DNA of 64,000 nucleotides from Bacteroidales bacterium (GTDB lineage Bacteria > Bacteroidota > Bacteroidia > Bacteroidales > UBA932), in contig JAFZWV010000007.1 in assembly GCA_017617035.1 (NCBI GenBank), positions 1 to 64,000 of the forward strand, given 5' to 3'. Below the pieces are notes generated by a model. That model saw only the letters and a program-made list of their open reading frames with translations. It did not search any database and was not told the DNA's origin. The translations under genes and the position numbers were made by a program. This document shows positions 35,284 through 43,959 of this stretch, in pieces. The number at the start of each line of letters is the position of its first letter. The first letter of the stretch is position 1.

Positions 35284-36833
35284 TCCGAATAGTATTTGGC
35301 CATTTCCAGCCAGTTGTTGAGGCTTTCGCCCATTGCGGCTCCGCATGACTCGCGGTAGAGGGCCCATACGAACCAGTACCATGCAATCAGGGCGGAGTAT
35401 ATCAGGTAATGCTCCTCGAGGGCCGGAGTCCAGCTCTCCTGGAGGTATTCGCGTATGAAGGTGCGGGCGCGATCTCGCTCATACATTGCGTCGACTATGT
35501 AGTAGCCCACATCAATGCCCGGATCGGCGTAGCCGGAGTATTCCCAGTCGATAAGTACCACGTTTCCGTCGGGGAGCAGCATCCAGTTGTGTTTGTAGGT
35601 GTCGCCGTGGCAGAAACACTTACGGACTCCGTCGCCCACCGTCTTCTGGTAGAGGCGGCCGATACGGGATTTAAGCTCCAGGTAGGGAGCAAAGCAGCCG
35701 GGGGCTTTCTCTTCGAGCAGCTTTTCGATTTCGAGAGAGTCTTCCCATGGTCTCAGACCCCAGTCGAGCACTACCGGAGCGTCATGGAGCTGCCTGAGAA
35801 CAGCCAGAATACGGGCGGAATCTTCGTCGGATGCATAGTCTGGCTCGCGGAATTCGGGGACGAACCAGCTTATTTTCCAGCCTTCGCGCTCATCCATGTA
35901 GATGTAGGTGGGGTCTATCCCGAGTTCTTTGGCCTTTTCCAAAGAGGCCTTTTCGTGGGTTCTGTCGATTATCTTGTCTGTCCCGTCGCCGGGGTGGCGA
36001 TAGATGTAGTCTTTGCCGTCTACGCAGAAGATAAAGGAGGTGTTGGTAAGACCCTCGCTGATCTTGCGGAAGTCGGTAATGTCTGCGTCTGTGCAGTTAA
36101 AGACCTTCTTGATGTTTTCTATGATGCGGCTTCGCGAGTCGGCCATATAGTCGCTGTCGAAGGCGCGCAGTTCTTCGAAATAATCGAATTCGTAGATCGT
36201 TCCAGTGGGGTAGGCCTTGAAGTAGAATGGAGGAAGAACGGGCAGATAGTCGCGCACGAGCCACTCCCAGTATGATTGGCTGTACTTACCATCGGTGTCG
36301 GCCCTGGCTATCAAGATGAACTTGCGGGCGAATTCGGCGGTCCAGAATGAATGGCCGAGCAGTATTTTTCCCTTCTTGCGGCCTTTGTCCATGCGGGTTA
36401 TGCGTCCGCTACGATCTGTCGAAACGAACATCTCCTTGGAGGCATAATCCACTTCCTCGCCTGCGTAGAAGCTGTGCTCCTCTTCGCTGCGGAAAGGATT
36501 CTCGGCGAAATAATCGTCACACGAGCAGATGTAGGCGTCTTCAAGGTATTCGGCAGCGCACAAAAGGCTGTCTATGTTGTTAGTTACATTGTAGCGGGGA
36601 TTGTCAATCAGGCGCACGCCATACTTGGGGGCCAGATAGTCGAACATCTCCTTCTTGTAGCCGAGTACGACGGTAATATCATCGATTCCCGCTTCCCTGA
36701 GTTGCTCGATCTGCCTGTCAATGAGGCACTGTCCGTTTACTGAGAACAGGCCCTTGGGCTGCTCGAGCGAAAGGGGAACAAAGCGGGTGGCCGCACCGGC
36801 CGCGAGGATTACAGCGTGACGGACTTTGGTCAT
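35280..36833 (-). CDS. Fusion of LicC-like cytidylyltransferase and LicA-like choline kinase
   Basis: A 517-residue bifunctional protein. Residues 1-235 are a nucleotidyltransferase with the LAAGAATRF loop (10-18) and CSCDDYF (104-110) metal site, similar to CTP:phosphocholine cytidylyltransferase. Residues 255-517 are an APH/choline-kinase domain with CHGDTYKHN (408-416, catalytic aspartate) and IDWE (428-431, Mg2+ site). Together they would phosphorylate an amino-alcohol and activate it as the CDP form, feeding the two LicD enzymes encoded directly downstream. Choline is the likely but unproven substrate. Confidence 0.9.
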   Translation of the reverse strand: MTKVRHAVILAAGAATRFVPLSLEQPKGLFSVNGQCLIDRQIEQLREAGIDDITVVLGYKKEMFDYLAPKYGVRLIDNPRYNVTNNIDSLLCAAEYLEDAYICSCDDYFAENPFRSEEEHSFYAGEEVDYASKEMFVSTDRSGRITRMDKGRKKGKILLGHSFWTAEFARKFILIARADTDGKYSQSYWEWLVRDYLPVLPPFYFKAYPTGTIYEFDYFEELRAFDSDYMADSRSRIIENIKKVFNCTDADITDFRKISEGLTNTSFIFCVDGKDYIYRHPGDGTDKIIDRTHEKASLEKAKELGIDPTYIYMDEREGWKISWFVPEFREPDYASDEDSARILAVLRQLHDAPVVLDWGLRPWEDSLEIEKLLEEKAPGCFAPYLELKSRIGRLYQKTVGDGVRKCFCHGDTYKHNWMLLPDGNVVLIDWEYSGYADPGIDVGYYIVDAMYERDRARTFIREYLQESWTPALEEHYLIYSALIAWYWFVWALYRESCGAAMGESLNNWLEMAKYYSE

Positions 36834-38398
36834 CAGAACTTGTTTTTAGAGCCAAGGCCGCGGCAGACCGCCTTCAGAACGCCTTCCTTGGCGCTCTCGT
36901 AAGGCTTACCGGCGAGAATGAGCTGTTCTACCTTGAGGTTGATGATTTCCTCTGCAGGTATCTCGTAAGGATCGGCGCTCAGGATGACCATGTCGGCTAT
37001 CTTGCCCTTTTCTAGCGAGCCGCGTTCCTTCTCGTCGAAGCTGATGTAGTAGCCGTTGTAGGTGGCCATGCGAAGGGCTTGCTGGATGCTGACGCGCTCA
37101 GAGACGTTGGGGTTGCATACGCAGCGCTCAAGCCATACGATAGGATTGGGAGAGGTGCAGGGCGCATCGGAACCCAGGCCGACGACTATGCCATTGTCGA
37201 CGAAGGTCTTTACGGGGTTGAGGCGCGAGCAGCGCTCCTTGCCCATAATGCTCTCCAGGTACTCGTCCGGTTCCTGCTTCCAGCCTATGAAGGCGCTCTG
37301 TATGGGCATGGCGATGTGGTACTCGCTGCATATCTTCAGGCCAGCTTCGGTAGGCAGGCAGTCATGGATGATGGCGTGGCGATGGTCTTTACGGGGGAAG
37401 TCGTCGAGGGCGGCCTTGAGGCAGCGGGTGGCCTGATCGAAAGCTTTGTCGCCTATGGCGTGCATTTCGATCTGCAGCCCAGCGCGGTTGGCCGCCTTGC
37501 AGAACTCCGTAACCGTCTCGTCGGAGTAGTAGAGAACTCCGTCGGAGCCGTCGGCGTAGGGCTCGTTCATGGCGGCGTCCATGGAGCCGAAACATCCGTC
37601 GAGCGCGCATTTGAAGCAGCCGCCGATTCGGGGGAGCTTTCGCGATGTCGCGACCTTCACGTCCATGGACTGGGGGAATACCCTGACCTGGAAGCCGTTT
37701 TTCAGGCTCTTTGCAAAGATCTTCTCGGTAGTTATGTCGAGGTCGCCGACGAAGCCTACGCCGCTGACGGTATGGACCATGCCAATTCCCATCGCGGCTT
37801 CCCAGTCGGCTGCTTTTTGCATATTGGAGAAAAGGTCGATGACGCTGAGGCTGCCGGTGATGTAGTCGGACACCTTGAAGAAGGCTTCCTGGTTCATCTC
37901 GCCCGTGTCGGGATGGTAGCCGCGCAGGTTGCGTACCTGCTTGTCTATTTTAGCCAAAAGTTTACTGTTGACTATGCAGGCATGGCCGTCGTACTTGACG
38001 ACCATTATTTCCTTATCAGGACAGACCTTGTCGAGTTCTTCGCGACTAATCAGACGGCGTTCCTTGACGGAATAAGGGGAGGCTCCAAAGGCGATAAGGG
38101 TCTTGGCCTTACCGCTTTTTGCGTAGAAGTCCGCAACCATCCCGGCTATCTGGACATTGGACTCTGCGTCCATTACGTTGAGACCGGCGTTGAAGATGGA
38201 GAAGGATGCGAAATGCTGGTGGGTATCGACGAAGGAGGGGATAAGAGCCTTTGACCCGAGGTCGATACATTCGGCCTCAGCGTACTCCTTGGGAAGGGTT
38301 TTACCGACGTAGGCTATGCGCCCGCCGTCTTCGACCAGATATTTTGCAACGCTGTCCTTACTGTCTACCGTAAGGATGTGTCCTTTGTAAACTTTCAT
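36833..38398 (-). CDS. YtcJ-like amidohydrolase
   Basis: A 521-residue metal-dependent hydrolase of the amidohydrolase 3 family. PSFVDTHQHF (54-63) supplies the first metal histidines; the carboxylated-lysine region, the HAIGDKAFDQ segment and GSDAPCTSPNP follow in the usual order. No signal peptide, so it is cytoplasmic. It lies inside the LicD operon and overlaps both neighbours by 1-4 nt, so it is not a random insertion. Reaction is unknown; release of an amino-alcohol or amine from an amide precursor would fit, but this is a guess. Confidence 0.88.
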   Translation of the reverse strand: MKVYKGHILTVDSKDSVAKYLVEDGGRIAYVGKTLPKEYAEAECIDLGSKALIPSFVDTHQHFASFSIFNAGLNVMDAESNVQIAGMVADFYAKSGKAKTLIAFGASPYSVKERRLISREELDKVCPDKEIMVVKYDGHACIVNSKLLAKIDKQVRNLRGYHPDTGEMNQEAFFKVSDYITGSLSVIDLFSNMQKAADWEAAMGIGMVHTVSGVGFVGDLDITTEKIFAKSLKNGFQVRVFPQSMDVKVATSRKLPRIGGCFKCALDGCFGSMDAAMNEPYADGSDGVLYYSDETVTEFCKAANRAGLQIEMHAIGDKAFDQATRCLKAALDDFPRKDHRHAIIHDCLPTEAGLKICSEYHIAMPIQSAFIGWKQEPDEYLESIMGKERCSRLNPVKTFVDNGIVVGLGSDAPCTSPNPIVWLERCVCNPNVSERVSIQQALRMATYNGYYISFDEKERGSLEKGKIADMVILSADPYEIPAEEIINLKVEQLILAGKPYESAKEGVLKAVCRGLGSKNKF

Positions 38399-39108
38399 CG
38401 CGTGTAGTGTTTGTAGGAAGGATCGATGGCGCAGAGTTCCTGGAAGGAGTCAATCTCCACTATATCGCCCTTCTGGCATTCGTGAATTCTAACCTTATAA
38501 TTGTCTTTCTTAAGTACTAACGGGACGAACTCGTAGAAGACATTCCTGCCGCCCGGCTCGTTCCAGACGAGTTCTATGTCGCGGCGAAGCTGGTCGCAGT
38601 CTTCGGGAGTCCAATAGGATATACCATAGCAGTTGAAGCACTCTGAGCCGCCTTTTCGGTAGTCGGTCGCATAGCCTTCGCGCTCGCTCAGGCACCAGTC
38701 GTCGGTTTCGCGGGCGAATGAACCCAGATAATCAGTTCCGGCGTGCCACTTCCTGATTACGTCGGGATTTGCTATAAGCAGATCGGCCTCACAGATGTAA
38801 CAACCGCCTTCTATTAGTTTGAGCGCCGCATGGGCGGAAGAGATGCTGTTGGTCTTGTCGTAAAGGTCGTTGTCGATGAACTTCAGATTGGGGTATTGGT
38901 CGAGCAGTTCGTCGAAACATTCTTTCTTGTAACCGCGGACTATGGTAATATCTTCGATACCTGCATCAAACAGGGCGTCGAGTATGGAGTCGATGATTCG
39001 TACGCCGTTAACCTTGACAAGGGGTTTAGGCCTGTCGAGGGTCACGGGAACCATTCGCGAGCCGAAGCCCGCTGCCAGTATTATTGCTTTTTTCGCTTCG
39101 AAGGTCAT
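38395..39108 (-). CDS. LicC-like nucleotidyltransferase
   Basis: A 237-residue single-domain nucleotidyltransferase. AIILAAGFGSRMVPVT (8-23) is the nucleotide-binding loop and VNGVRIIDSILDAL with IVRGYKKECFD are typical of LicC-type phosphocholine or sugar-phosphate cytidylyltransferases. It is a diverged relative of the N-terminal half of the fusion protein two genes downstream. Having two such enzymes in one operon suggests two different activated groups. Overlaps neighbours on both sides by 4 nt. Confidence 0.88.
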   Translation of the reverse strand: MTFEAKKAIILAAGFGSRMVPVTLDRPKPLVKVNGVRIIDSILDALFDAGIEDITIVRGYKKECFDELLDQYPNLKFIDNDLYDKTNSISSAHAALKLIEGGCYICEADLLIANPDVIRKWHAGTDYLGSFARETDDWCLSEREGYATDYRKGGSECFNCYGISYWTPEDCDQLRRDIELVWNEPGGRNVFYEFVPLVLKKDNYKVRIHECQKGDIVEIDSFQELCAIDPSYKHYTR

Positions 39109-40052
39109 ACCCAGAAATGCCCGTTCTCTTTTTCAATAACAACCTCCGGGCTGTTGTCTTTCAGCAATTCATAAATCTTGGCCGCAAAGAAGGTGTCGTG
39201 GAGCGCAAGTCCGTAGTTGTAACTTATTATACGCTCGTTATCGTTCTCACGGCCCGGGTCTTTCCCTTCAATTACCTCCTGAAGCTCCGCGTAATGACGG
39301 TATTGATTGAAGTATTTCCAACTTCTTAGGGGTTCGGTGTCGTCGCCGAAGACCTTATCGAAGACGGGATCGCAATTCTGGAAACCACGGACATGGACAG
39401 GGATAAGGGTGCAACCTGGCTTAAAGCAATTCTCATCCTCGCATAGGAGACCATCGGCATCGGTGATGCAGGAGAAAATTACATCGGATTTCGCGAACAT
39501 CTCGGGAATGTTTTCATACGTATAAAACTCAACATTACCGTAGTTCTTGAAGCGATCGATAAATAGCTCTGCCTGATCTTTATAGCGCTTGAGAAGAACG
39601 ATATGCTTAATTTCCGGCTCGGAGTCAAGTAAGCAAAGGAGTGTGGCGCGGGCGGTGTTCCCCAGGCCGACGAAACAGTAGGTAAGCTCGCCGCTCTTTC
39701 GAAGGGTTTGGGCCGCTAAGGTGGCGGTGGCACCGGTGCGCATGGCTGTGATCCAATCACAGTCCATTAATGCAAGCAATTCACCGTTGGATGCCTTGTA
39801 TAGCAGAAGATCGCTGCCAAGGGCGGGTACGGCGCCTTTTATCCTATGGACCATCTTGAGTCCGACCCTGTCGTAAGCGGCGGGCAAGAGGCAGGGCATT
39901 GCCGTATAAAAGTCGAAGCCCTTGGGATGAACGCTTATTTTAGCGGGAACCTGAGAATCTTTCTTGATCGAGAACGATTCTTTCACCCATTCCACACAGG
40001 TGGCGGGAGAGATACCCAGTGCCTTGATACTGCTTTGCGAAATAATCTTCAT
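39105..40052 (-). CDS. Ornithine cyclodeaminase / mu-crystallin family protein
   Basis: A 315-residue protein starting at the ATG at 40052; an upstream frame extension of 48 codons would cross the divergent promoters and is rejected. The LLALMDCDWITAMRTGATATLAAQTL stretch is the OCD family substrate/arginine motif, and FVGLGNTARATLLC is the Rossmann NAD(P)-binding region. Relatives include ornithine cyclodeaminase, ketimine reductase and amino-acid dehydrogenases such as those making unusual amino acids for siderophores. First gene of the operon with LicC, amidohydrolase, LicC-LicA and LicD. It may make or recycle an amino-containing substituent. Confidence 0.85.
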   Translation of the reverse strand: MKIISQSSIKALGISPATCVEWVKESFSIKKDSQVPAKISVHPKGFDFYTAMPCLLPAAYDRVGLKMVHRIKGAVPALGSDLLLYKASNGELLALMDCDWITAMRTGATATLAAQTLRKSGELTYCFVGLGNTARATLLCLLDSEPEIKHIVLLKRYKDQAELFIDRFKNYGNVEFYTYENIPEMFAKSDVIFSCITDADGLLCEDENCFKPGCTLIPVHVRGFQNCDPVFDKVFGDDTEPLRSWKYFNQYRHYAELQEVIEGKDPGRENDNERIISYNYGLALHDTFFAAKIYELLKDNSPEVVIEKENGHFWV

Positions 40053-40071
40053 AGAACCGTGTTGAATCCAA

Positions 40072-40079
40072 CAAATGTA
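40072..40079 (-). promoter_or_regulatory. -7 promoter element of the OCD-LicC-LicD operon
   Basis: Minus strand TACATTTG, 19 nt upstream of the ATG at 40052. No clear -33. It is divergent from the box at 40094-40101. Confidence 0.6.
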
Positions 40080-40093
40080 GGAAAAAATTTGCG

Positions 40094-40101
40094 TATATTT
40101 G
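40094..40101 (+). promoter_or_regulatory. -7 promoter element of the IspD/TarI-like gene
   Basis: TATATTTG ends six bases before the ATG at 40108 and overlaps a TTG that would add three codons. Confidence 0.7.
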
Positions 40102-40107
40102 TTTGAT

Positions 40108-40818
40108 ATGAGTACAATAGCGGTTGTCATAGCAGGCGGCGTCGGTTTCCGTATGGGGCTCGACATCCCCAAGCAGTTTGTAGAGGTGGAGGGCAAGCCT
40201 GTTCTCTTTTACACCCTGGAGGGATTCCAAAAACACCCCATGGTCGATGAAATCGTTCTTGTCTGCATCGACGGCTGGCAGGAAGACGTCAGGCGCTGGG
40301 CTGAACTATACGGGATAACCAAACTTTCAGAGATTGTAACAGGAGGGGAGACCGTCCAGGAATCCATACGCAACGGTGTATTCTCCCTTGAAGGCCGCTG
40401 CCAACCGGAAGATACAATCGTAATCCACGACGGTATTCGCCCGCTCGTAGATCCAACTGTACTCACAGACGTGGTTGAGAAGTGCAGGGAGTTCGGCAAC
40501 GCCGTGACTTCTTTGCCCTACAACGAGCAGATTTTCCTGGTTGACACGCAAGATGCATCGACTACGTCAGAGTACATCCCGCGCGAAACTCTTCGCCGTG
40601 TTTCCACTCCCCAGGCCTATAGCTTTGACCTTATCGACAAAGCATATCACGACGCCTTCGAAAAAGAGATTGGAATCTACGGCTCGTCATATACCAATAC
40701 TATGATGGTTGACCTTGGCGTAAAGCTCCATTTCGCCAAGGGCTCGGACAAAAACATAAAACTGACGACCCCCGGGGATCTGGAGTGGTTCAAGGTTTAT
40801 ATTAAGCAAAACCAGTAA
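40108..40818 (+). CDS. IspD/TarI-like cytidylyltransferase
   Basis: A 236-residue enzyme. AVVIAGGVGFRMG (5-17), IPKQFVEVEGKPVLFYTLE and VIHDGIRPLVDPT match the IspD/TarI family, which forms CDP-methylerythritol or CDP-ribitol from CTP. Placement with an NAD-dependent epimerase and opposite to LicD genes favours a surface-polymer role (CDP-alditol) rather than isoprenoid synthesis. The two functions cannot be separated by these motifs alone. Overlaps the next gene by one base (TAATG). Start set by the promoter box. Confidence 0.85.
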   Translation: MSTIAVVIAGGVGFRMGLDIPKQFVEVEGKPVLFYTLEGFQKHPMVDEIVLVCIDGWQEDVRRWAELYGITKLSEIVTGGETVQESIRNGVFSLEGRCQPEDTIVIHDGIRPLVDPTVLTDVVEKCREFGNAVTSLPYNEQIFLVDTQDASTTSEYIPRETLRRVSTPQAYSFDLIDKAYHDAFEKEIGIYGSSYTNTMMVDLGVKLHFAKGSDKNIKLTTPGDLEWFKVYIKQNQ

Positions 40819-41873
40819 TGAAAGCATACGATCATCCCTTATATCTGTCTGATGTAGAGGATATTGCTCGCCTCGACCTGCCGTGGGAAAAGCTCTCCGG
40901 CAAGACCGTTTTGCTCAGCGGCGGAACCGGCCTGATAGGCAGTTGCCTCGTCGATGTCCTTATGAAGCGCAACTCCATAGAGAATCTTGGCTGTAAGGTT
41001 GTGGTTCTCGGCCGAAACGAGGCTCGCGCATGCGAGCGCTTCCTGGCTTATAAGGACAATCCTTTTCTGCAGTTCGTAAAGCAGGATATCAACCTGCCTT
41101 TCGCCCTCCCCATTAAGGCCGACTATGTCATCCATCTGGCATCTAATACGCACCCGGTGGCTTATGCGAGCGAGCCTGTCCAGACTATTATGACCAACAT
41201 AATCGGTCTGCAGAATATGCTTGAGCTGGCCCGCACTTGCGGGGCCGAACGTTTCGCGTTTGCCTCCTCCAATGAGATTTACGGCGAGAACAGGGGAGAT
41301 GTAGAGTTGTTTGATGAGAAGTACTGCGGTTACATAGATTCCAACACCCTGCGGGCAGGCTACCCGGAGAGCAAGCGCTGCGGCGAGGCGCTCTGCCAGG
41401 CCTATGTCCGCCAGTACGGCCTGGATGTCGTTATTCCGCGCTTCACTCGCTCATACGGTCCGACATTGCTCGATTCAGATACTAAAGCGTTGTCTCAGTT
41501 CCTTCGTAACGCCGTTCGCGGAGAGGACATAATCCTTAAGAGCGAGGGCATGCAGCATTACTCCTATACTTACGTGGCCGACGCCGTCAGCGGCCTGCTC
41601 TACGTCCTGCTTTTGGGCGCCTCGGGCGAGGCCTACAACATCGCGGACGTCTCCAGCGACATAATCCTGCGCGACCTCGCGGCCGAGCTGGCGTCGATTG
41701 CTGGGACTAAGGTGGTATTCGATCTTCCGGACGCGACCGAGGCCGCCGGCTTCAGCAAAGCGACCAAGGCCCGCCTATCTTCGGCCAAACTCCAGAGTCT
41801 CGGCTGGAAGTGTCGCTACCCGATCAAGGTCGGCCTGCACCATACGGTCGAAGCGCTAATTCAACAGGAATAG
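40818..41873 (+). CDS. NAD-dependent epimerase/dehydratase (extended SDR)
   Basis: A 351-residue extended short-chain dehydrogenase. GGTGLIGS (35-42) binds NAD(P); the catalytic YxxxK is in YPESK, preceded by the FASSNEIYGE segment with the active serine. The family interconverts or dehydrates nucleotide-sugars. It is coupled to the cytidylyltransferase upstream, so its substrate may be a CDP-linked polyol or sugar. Its 3' end overlaps the convergent lipoprotein gene by 50 nt. Confidence 0.9.
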   Translation: MKAYDHPLYLSDVEDIARLDLPWEKLSGKTVLLSGGTGLIGSCLVDVLMKRNSIENLGCKVVVLGRNEARACERFLAYKDNPFLQFVKQDINLPFALPIKADYVIHLASNTHPVAYASEPVQTIMTNIIGLQNMLELARTCGAERFAFASSNEIYGENRGDVELFDEKYCGYIDSNTLRAGYPESKRCGEALCQAYVRQYGLDVVIPRFTRSYGPTLLDSDTKALSQFLRNAVRGEDIILKSEGMQHYSYTYVADAVSGLLYVLLLGASGEAYNIADVSSDIILRDLAAELASIAGTKVVFDLPDATEAAGFSKATKARLSSAKLQSLGWKCRYPIKVGLHHTVEALIQQE

Positions 41874-42672
41874 TTTCACCCCTCGATATGGGATGCAGGG
41901 CGAGGCTCAGAGTCTGGGTCTCGCCTTCGATTTCATATTGCATGAATAGCGTAGTTGCCGGATTACCCGGATTTGGATCCGGCAGGTCGTTGGGGTAGCA
42001 AAAGAGCCTGGTCCCTGGGTATTGGGTATACAGGCCAATGTCGCACGGCAGATAGACGGCTCGGGAGCTGGAAGGGTCCTTCACCGCGAAACCATACTGC
42101 TTGAAGATACCGGCTTCGCCATTGATGCTCTCCAGCCACACCCGCGGGTTCTCGGCGAGCGTGTCGCCTTCATAGTAATTGGTTACGCCCGCTATGATTA
42201 TGGTACACAGCAGGGGAGTAAGGCGAACGCGGGCCGGCTCGCCTGGCACTAGCGAGCCCATACCGCTCATCAGGGGCGCAGTTGGGTCGTCATCGGAGAA
42301 CCTGAAAACCAGTGCGTCAAGCGAATCGAAGTGCTTCAGAGCGTCGGAGTTGAAGGTGCCGGGCGCATTAGCGACCATGGCCACGGTCTTTGGCAGCGAG
42401 TCCGGCAGGCTTAAAGTGGCGTCGGCGCCTTCGGCCCGCACATGGGCCACCAGATCCTTAAGTCCGTCGGGATTGTAGATGAAGATATCCAGGCTCCGGA
42501 TAGGATAATCGGCCAGGGCAATTAATCTACACTCAATTAGCGTAGAGTCCTGCTTCACTACGGGTACCGGTTCCGGCGACGGGGTGTCAATCTCCGCTTT
42601 ACCCCCTATACTACGACAAGCTCCCGCCAGAAGCGGGAGCATTGTCATCAGTAGTATTTTGAGCTTTTCCAT
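41824..42672 (-). CDS. Lipoprotein coupled to nqrF, FimB/Mfa2-like by pattern
   Basis: A 282-residue lipoprotein; the ATG at 42672 shares its A with the nqrF stop (TAATG). Signal MEKLKILLMTMLPLLAGAC has the lipobox LAGAC. After a Pro-rich spacer it shows LDIFIYNPDGL, VAMVANAP and repeated beta strands, as in the FimB/Mfa2 fimbrial anchor family. The assignment is tentative. An extended upstream start, within nqrF, is rejected. The last 50 nt overlap the 3' end of the epimerase gene. Its presence at the end of the nqr operon is unexplained. Confidence 0.7.
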   Translation of the reverse strand: MEKLKILLMTMLPLLAGACRSIGGKAEIDTPSPEPVPVVKQDSTLIECRLIALADYPIRSLDIFIYNPDGLKDLVAHVRAEGADATLSLPDSLPKTVAMVANAPGTFNSDALKHFDSLDALVFRFSDDDPTAPLMSGMGSLVPGEPARVRLTPLLCTIIIAGVTNYYEGDTLAENPRVWLESINGEAGIFKQYGFAVKDPSSSRAVYLPCDIGLYTQYPGTRLFCYPNDLPDPNPGNPATTLFMQYEIEGETQTLSLALHPISRGETIPVELALRPYGAGRP

Positions 42673-43946
42673 TAACCTCCGAAGTTGTCGAAGAGGATGC
42701 TCTCGGGTGCTACACCGAGCGAGTCGAGAAGGTCGCACACACACTTTGTCATCATAGGCGGACCGCACATGAAGTACTTGATGTCCTCCGGGGCTTCGTG
42801 GTCCTTGAGGTAAGTCTCGTTCATCACGTTGTGGACAAAGCCTGCGGTGTACTTGACGCCTGCTGCATCGGCTGCCGGATCCGGACGGTCGAGGGCGAGG
42901 TGGAAGTGGAAGTTCGGGAAGTCGCGTTCGATTTCCGCGAAATCTTCAAGATAGAAAGCCTCTACGAGCGCACGTGCGCCATAGAAGAAGTGGACCTCAC
43001 GCTTTGTCTTGAGGGTCTTGAAGAGGTGCATGATGTGGGAGCGCAGAGGAGCCATACCGGCGCCGCCGCCGACGAAGATGTATTCCATGTCGTCCGGGTC
43101 GTCCTTCGGGAGGAGGAACTCGCCGTAAGGGCCGCTGATCCATACCTTGTCGCCCGGCTTGCGGGAGAAGACGTAGGTCGATGCAATTCCCGGAGGAACG
43201 CCAGGGACGAACTTGAACACGCCCTTGGGCTGAGTCCTGTCGAACGGAGGAGTTGCGATACGGACATTGAGCTTGATGACGTCCTTCTCGGCCGGATATG
43301 AGGCCATGGAGTAAGCCCTGATAGTAGGAACGGTATTCTTGAACTTCAGGGAAGTAATGCCGTATTTCTCCCAATCGCCCTTGTAGATGTCGGCAACTCC
43401 CATATCGGAGAAGTCAGCCTCGTACTCGGGGATATCGATCTGGATGTACTCGCCGCTCTTGAAGTCGATGTGTTCGCCTTCGGGCAGACGTACGGTAAAC
43501 TCTTTGATGAAGGTAGCGACGTTCTCGTTGGAGATGACTTCGCACTCGAGCTTCTTGACGCTCAGGGCGCTTTCGTCCATCTTGACCTTGAGGTTGTCCT
43601 TTACCTTGACCTGGCAACCAAGCCTCCAGCCTTCCTTGATCTGTTTACGATTGAAGAAGCCTACTTCGGTAGGGAGGATTTCTCCGCCGCCTTCTTCAAC
43701 TATGATCTTGCACTGTCCGCAGTTGGCTTTTCCGCCGCAAGCGGAAGGCAGGAAGATGCCTCCCTCGGCGAGGGTGCCCATAAGGTTTCCGCCGGGAGTC
43801 GCTTCGAGAACTTTCTTGCCGTCGTTGATATCAATCTGAACCTTACCCTTCGGGGTAATGGCAGCTTTGATGATGAGGAGAATTGCCACCAGGATGAGGA
43901 TGACAATCACCATCAGCACCATTGCAGAAATAAGTGTATTGTTCAT
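42672..43946 (-). CDS. nqrF: Na+-NQR subunit F (NADH dehydrogenase flavoprotein)
   Basis: A 424-residue entry subunit that takes electrons from NADH. One N-terminal membrane helix (about 8-28), a 2Fe-2S ferredoxin domain with cysteines 70, 76, 79 and 111, then an FAD domain with RAYSMAS and an NAD-binding domain with GGGAGMAPLRSH. The C-terminal aromatic FDNFGG is intact. It starts 13 nt after nqrE. Confidence 0.95.
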   Translation of the reverse strand: MNNTLISAMVLMVIVILILVAILLIIKAAITPKGKVQIDINDGKKVLEATPGGNLMGTLAEGGIFLPSACGGKANCGQCKIIVEEGGGEILPTEVGFFNRKQIKEGWRLGCQVKVKDNLKVKMDESALSVKKLECEVISNENVATFIKEFTVRLPEGEHIDFKSGEYIQIDIPEYEADFSDMGVADIYKGDWEKYGITSLKFKNTVPTIRAYSMASYPAEKDVIKLNVRIATPPFDRTQPKGVFKFVPGVPPGIASTYVFSRKPGDKVWISGPYGEFLLPKDDPDDMEYIFVGGGAGMAPLRSHIMHLFKTLKTKREVHFFYGARALVEAFYLEDFAEIERDFPNFHFHLALDRPDPAADAAGVKYTAGFVHNVMNETYLKDHEAPEDIKYFMCGPPMMTKCVCDLLDSLGVAPESILFDNFGG

Positions 43947-43959
43947 ATGTCCTATCCTT

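Noticed and set aside
35284..35382. Longer start for the second LicD gene
   Set aside because: It overlaps the upstream fusion gene by about 100 nt, whereas the ATG at 35283 gives the standard 4-nt ATGA overlap.
40053..40196. N-terminal extension of the ornithine-cyclodeaminase-family protein
   Set aside because: It would run across the divergent promoters and the start of the opposite gene; the family alignment begins at the ATG at 40052.
40108..40818. Plain isoprenoid ispD
   Set aside because: Motifs fit IspD as well as TarI, but coupling to an epimerase and placement beside LicD genes favour a surface-polymer role; kept as IspD/TarI-like without a gene symbol.
42673..42768. Longer start for the nqrF-linked lipoprotein
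   Set aside because: It would hide the signal peptide and lipobox; the ATG at 42672 gives a proper lipoprotein start.
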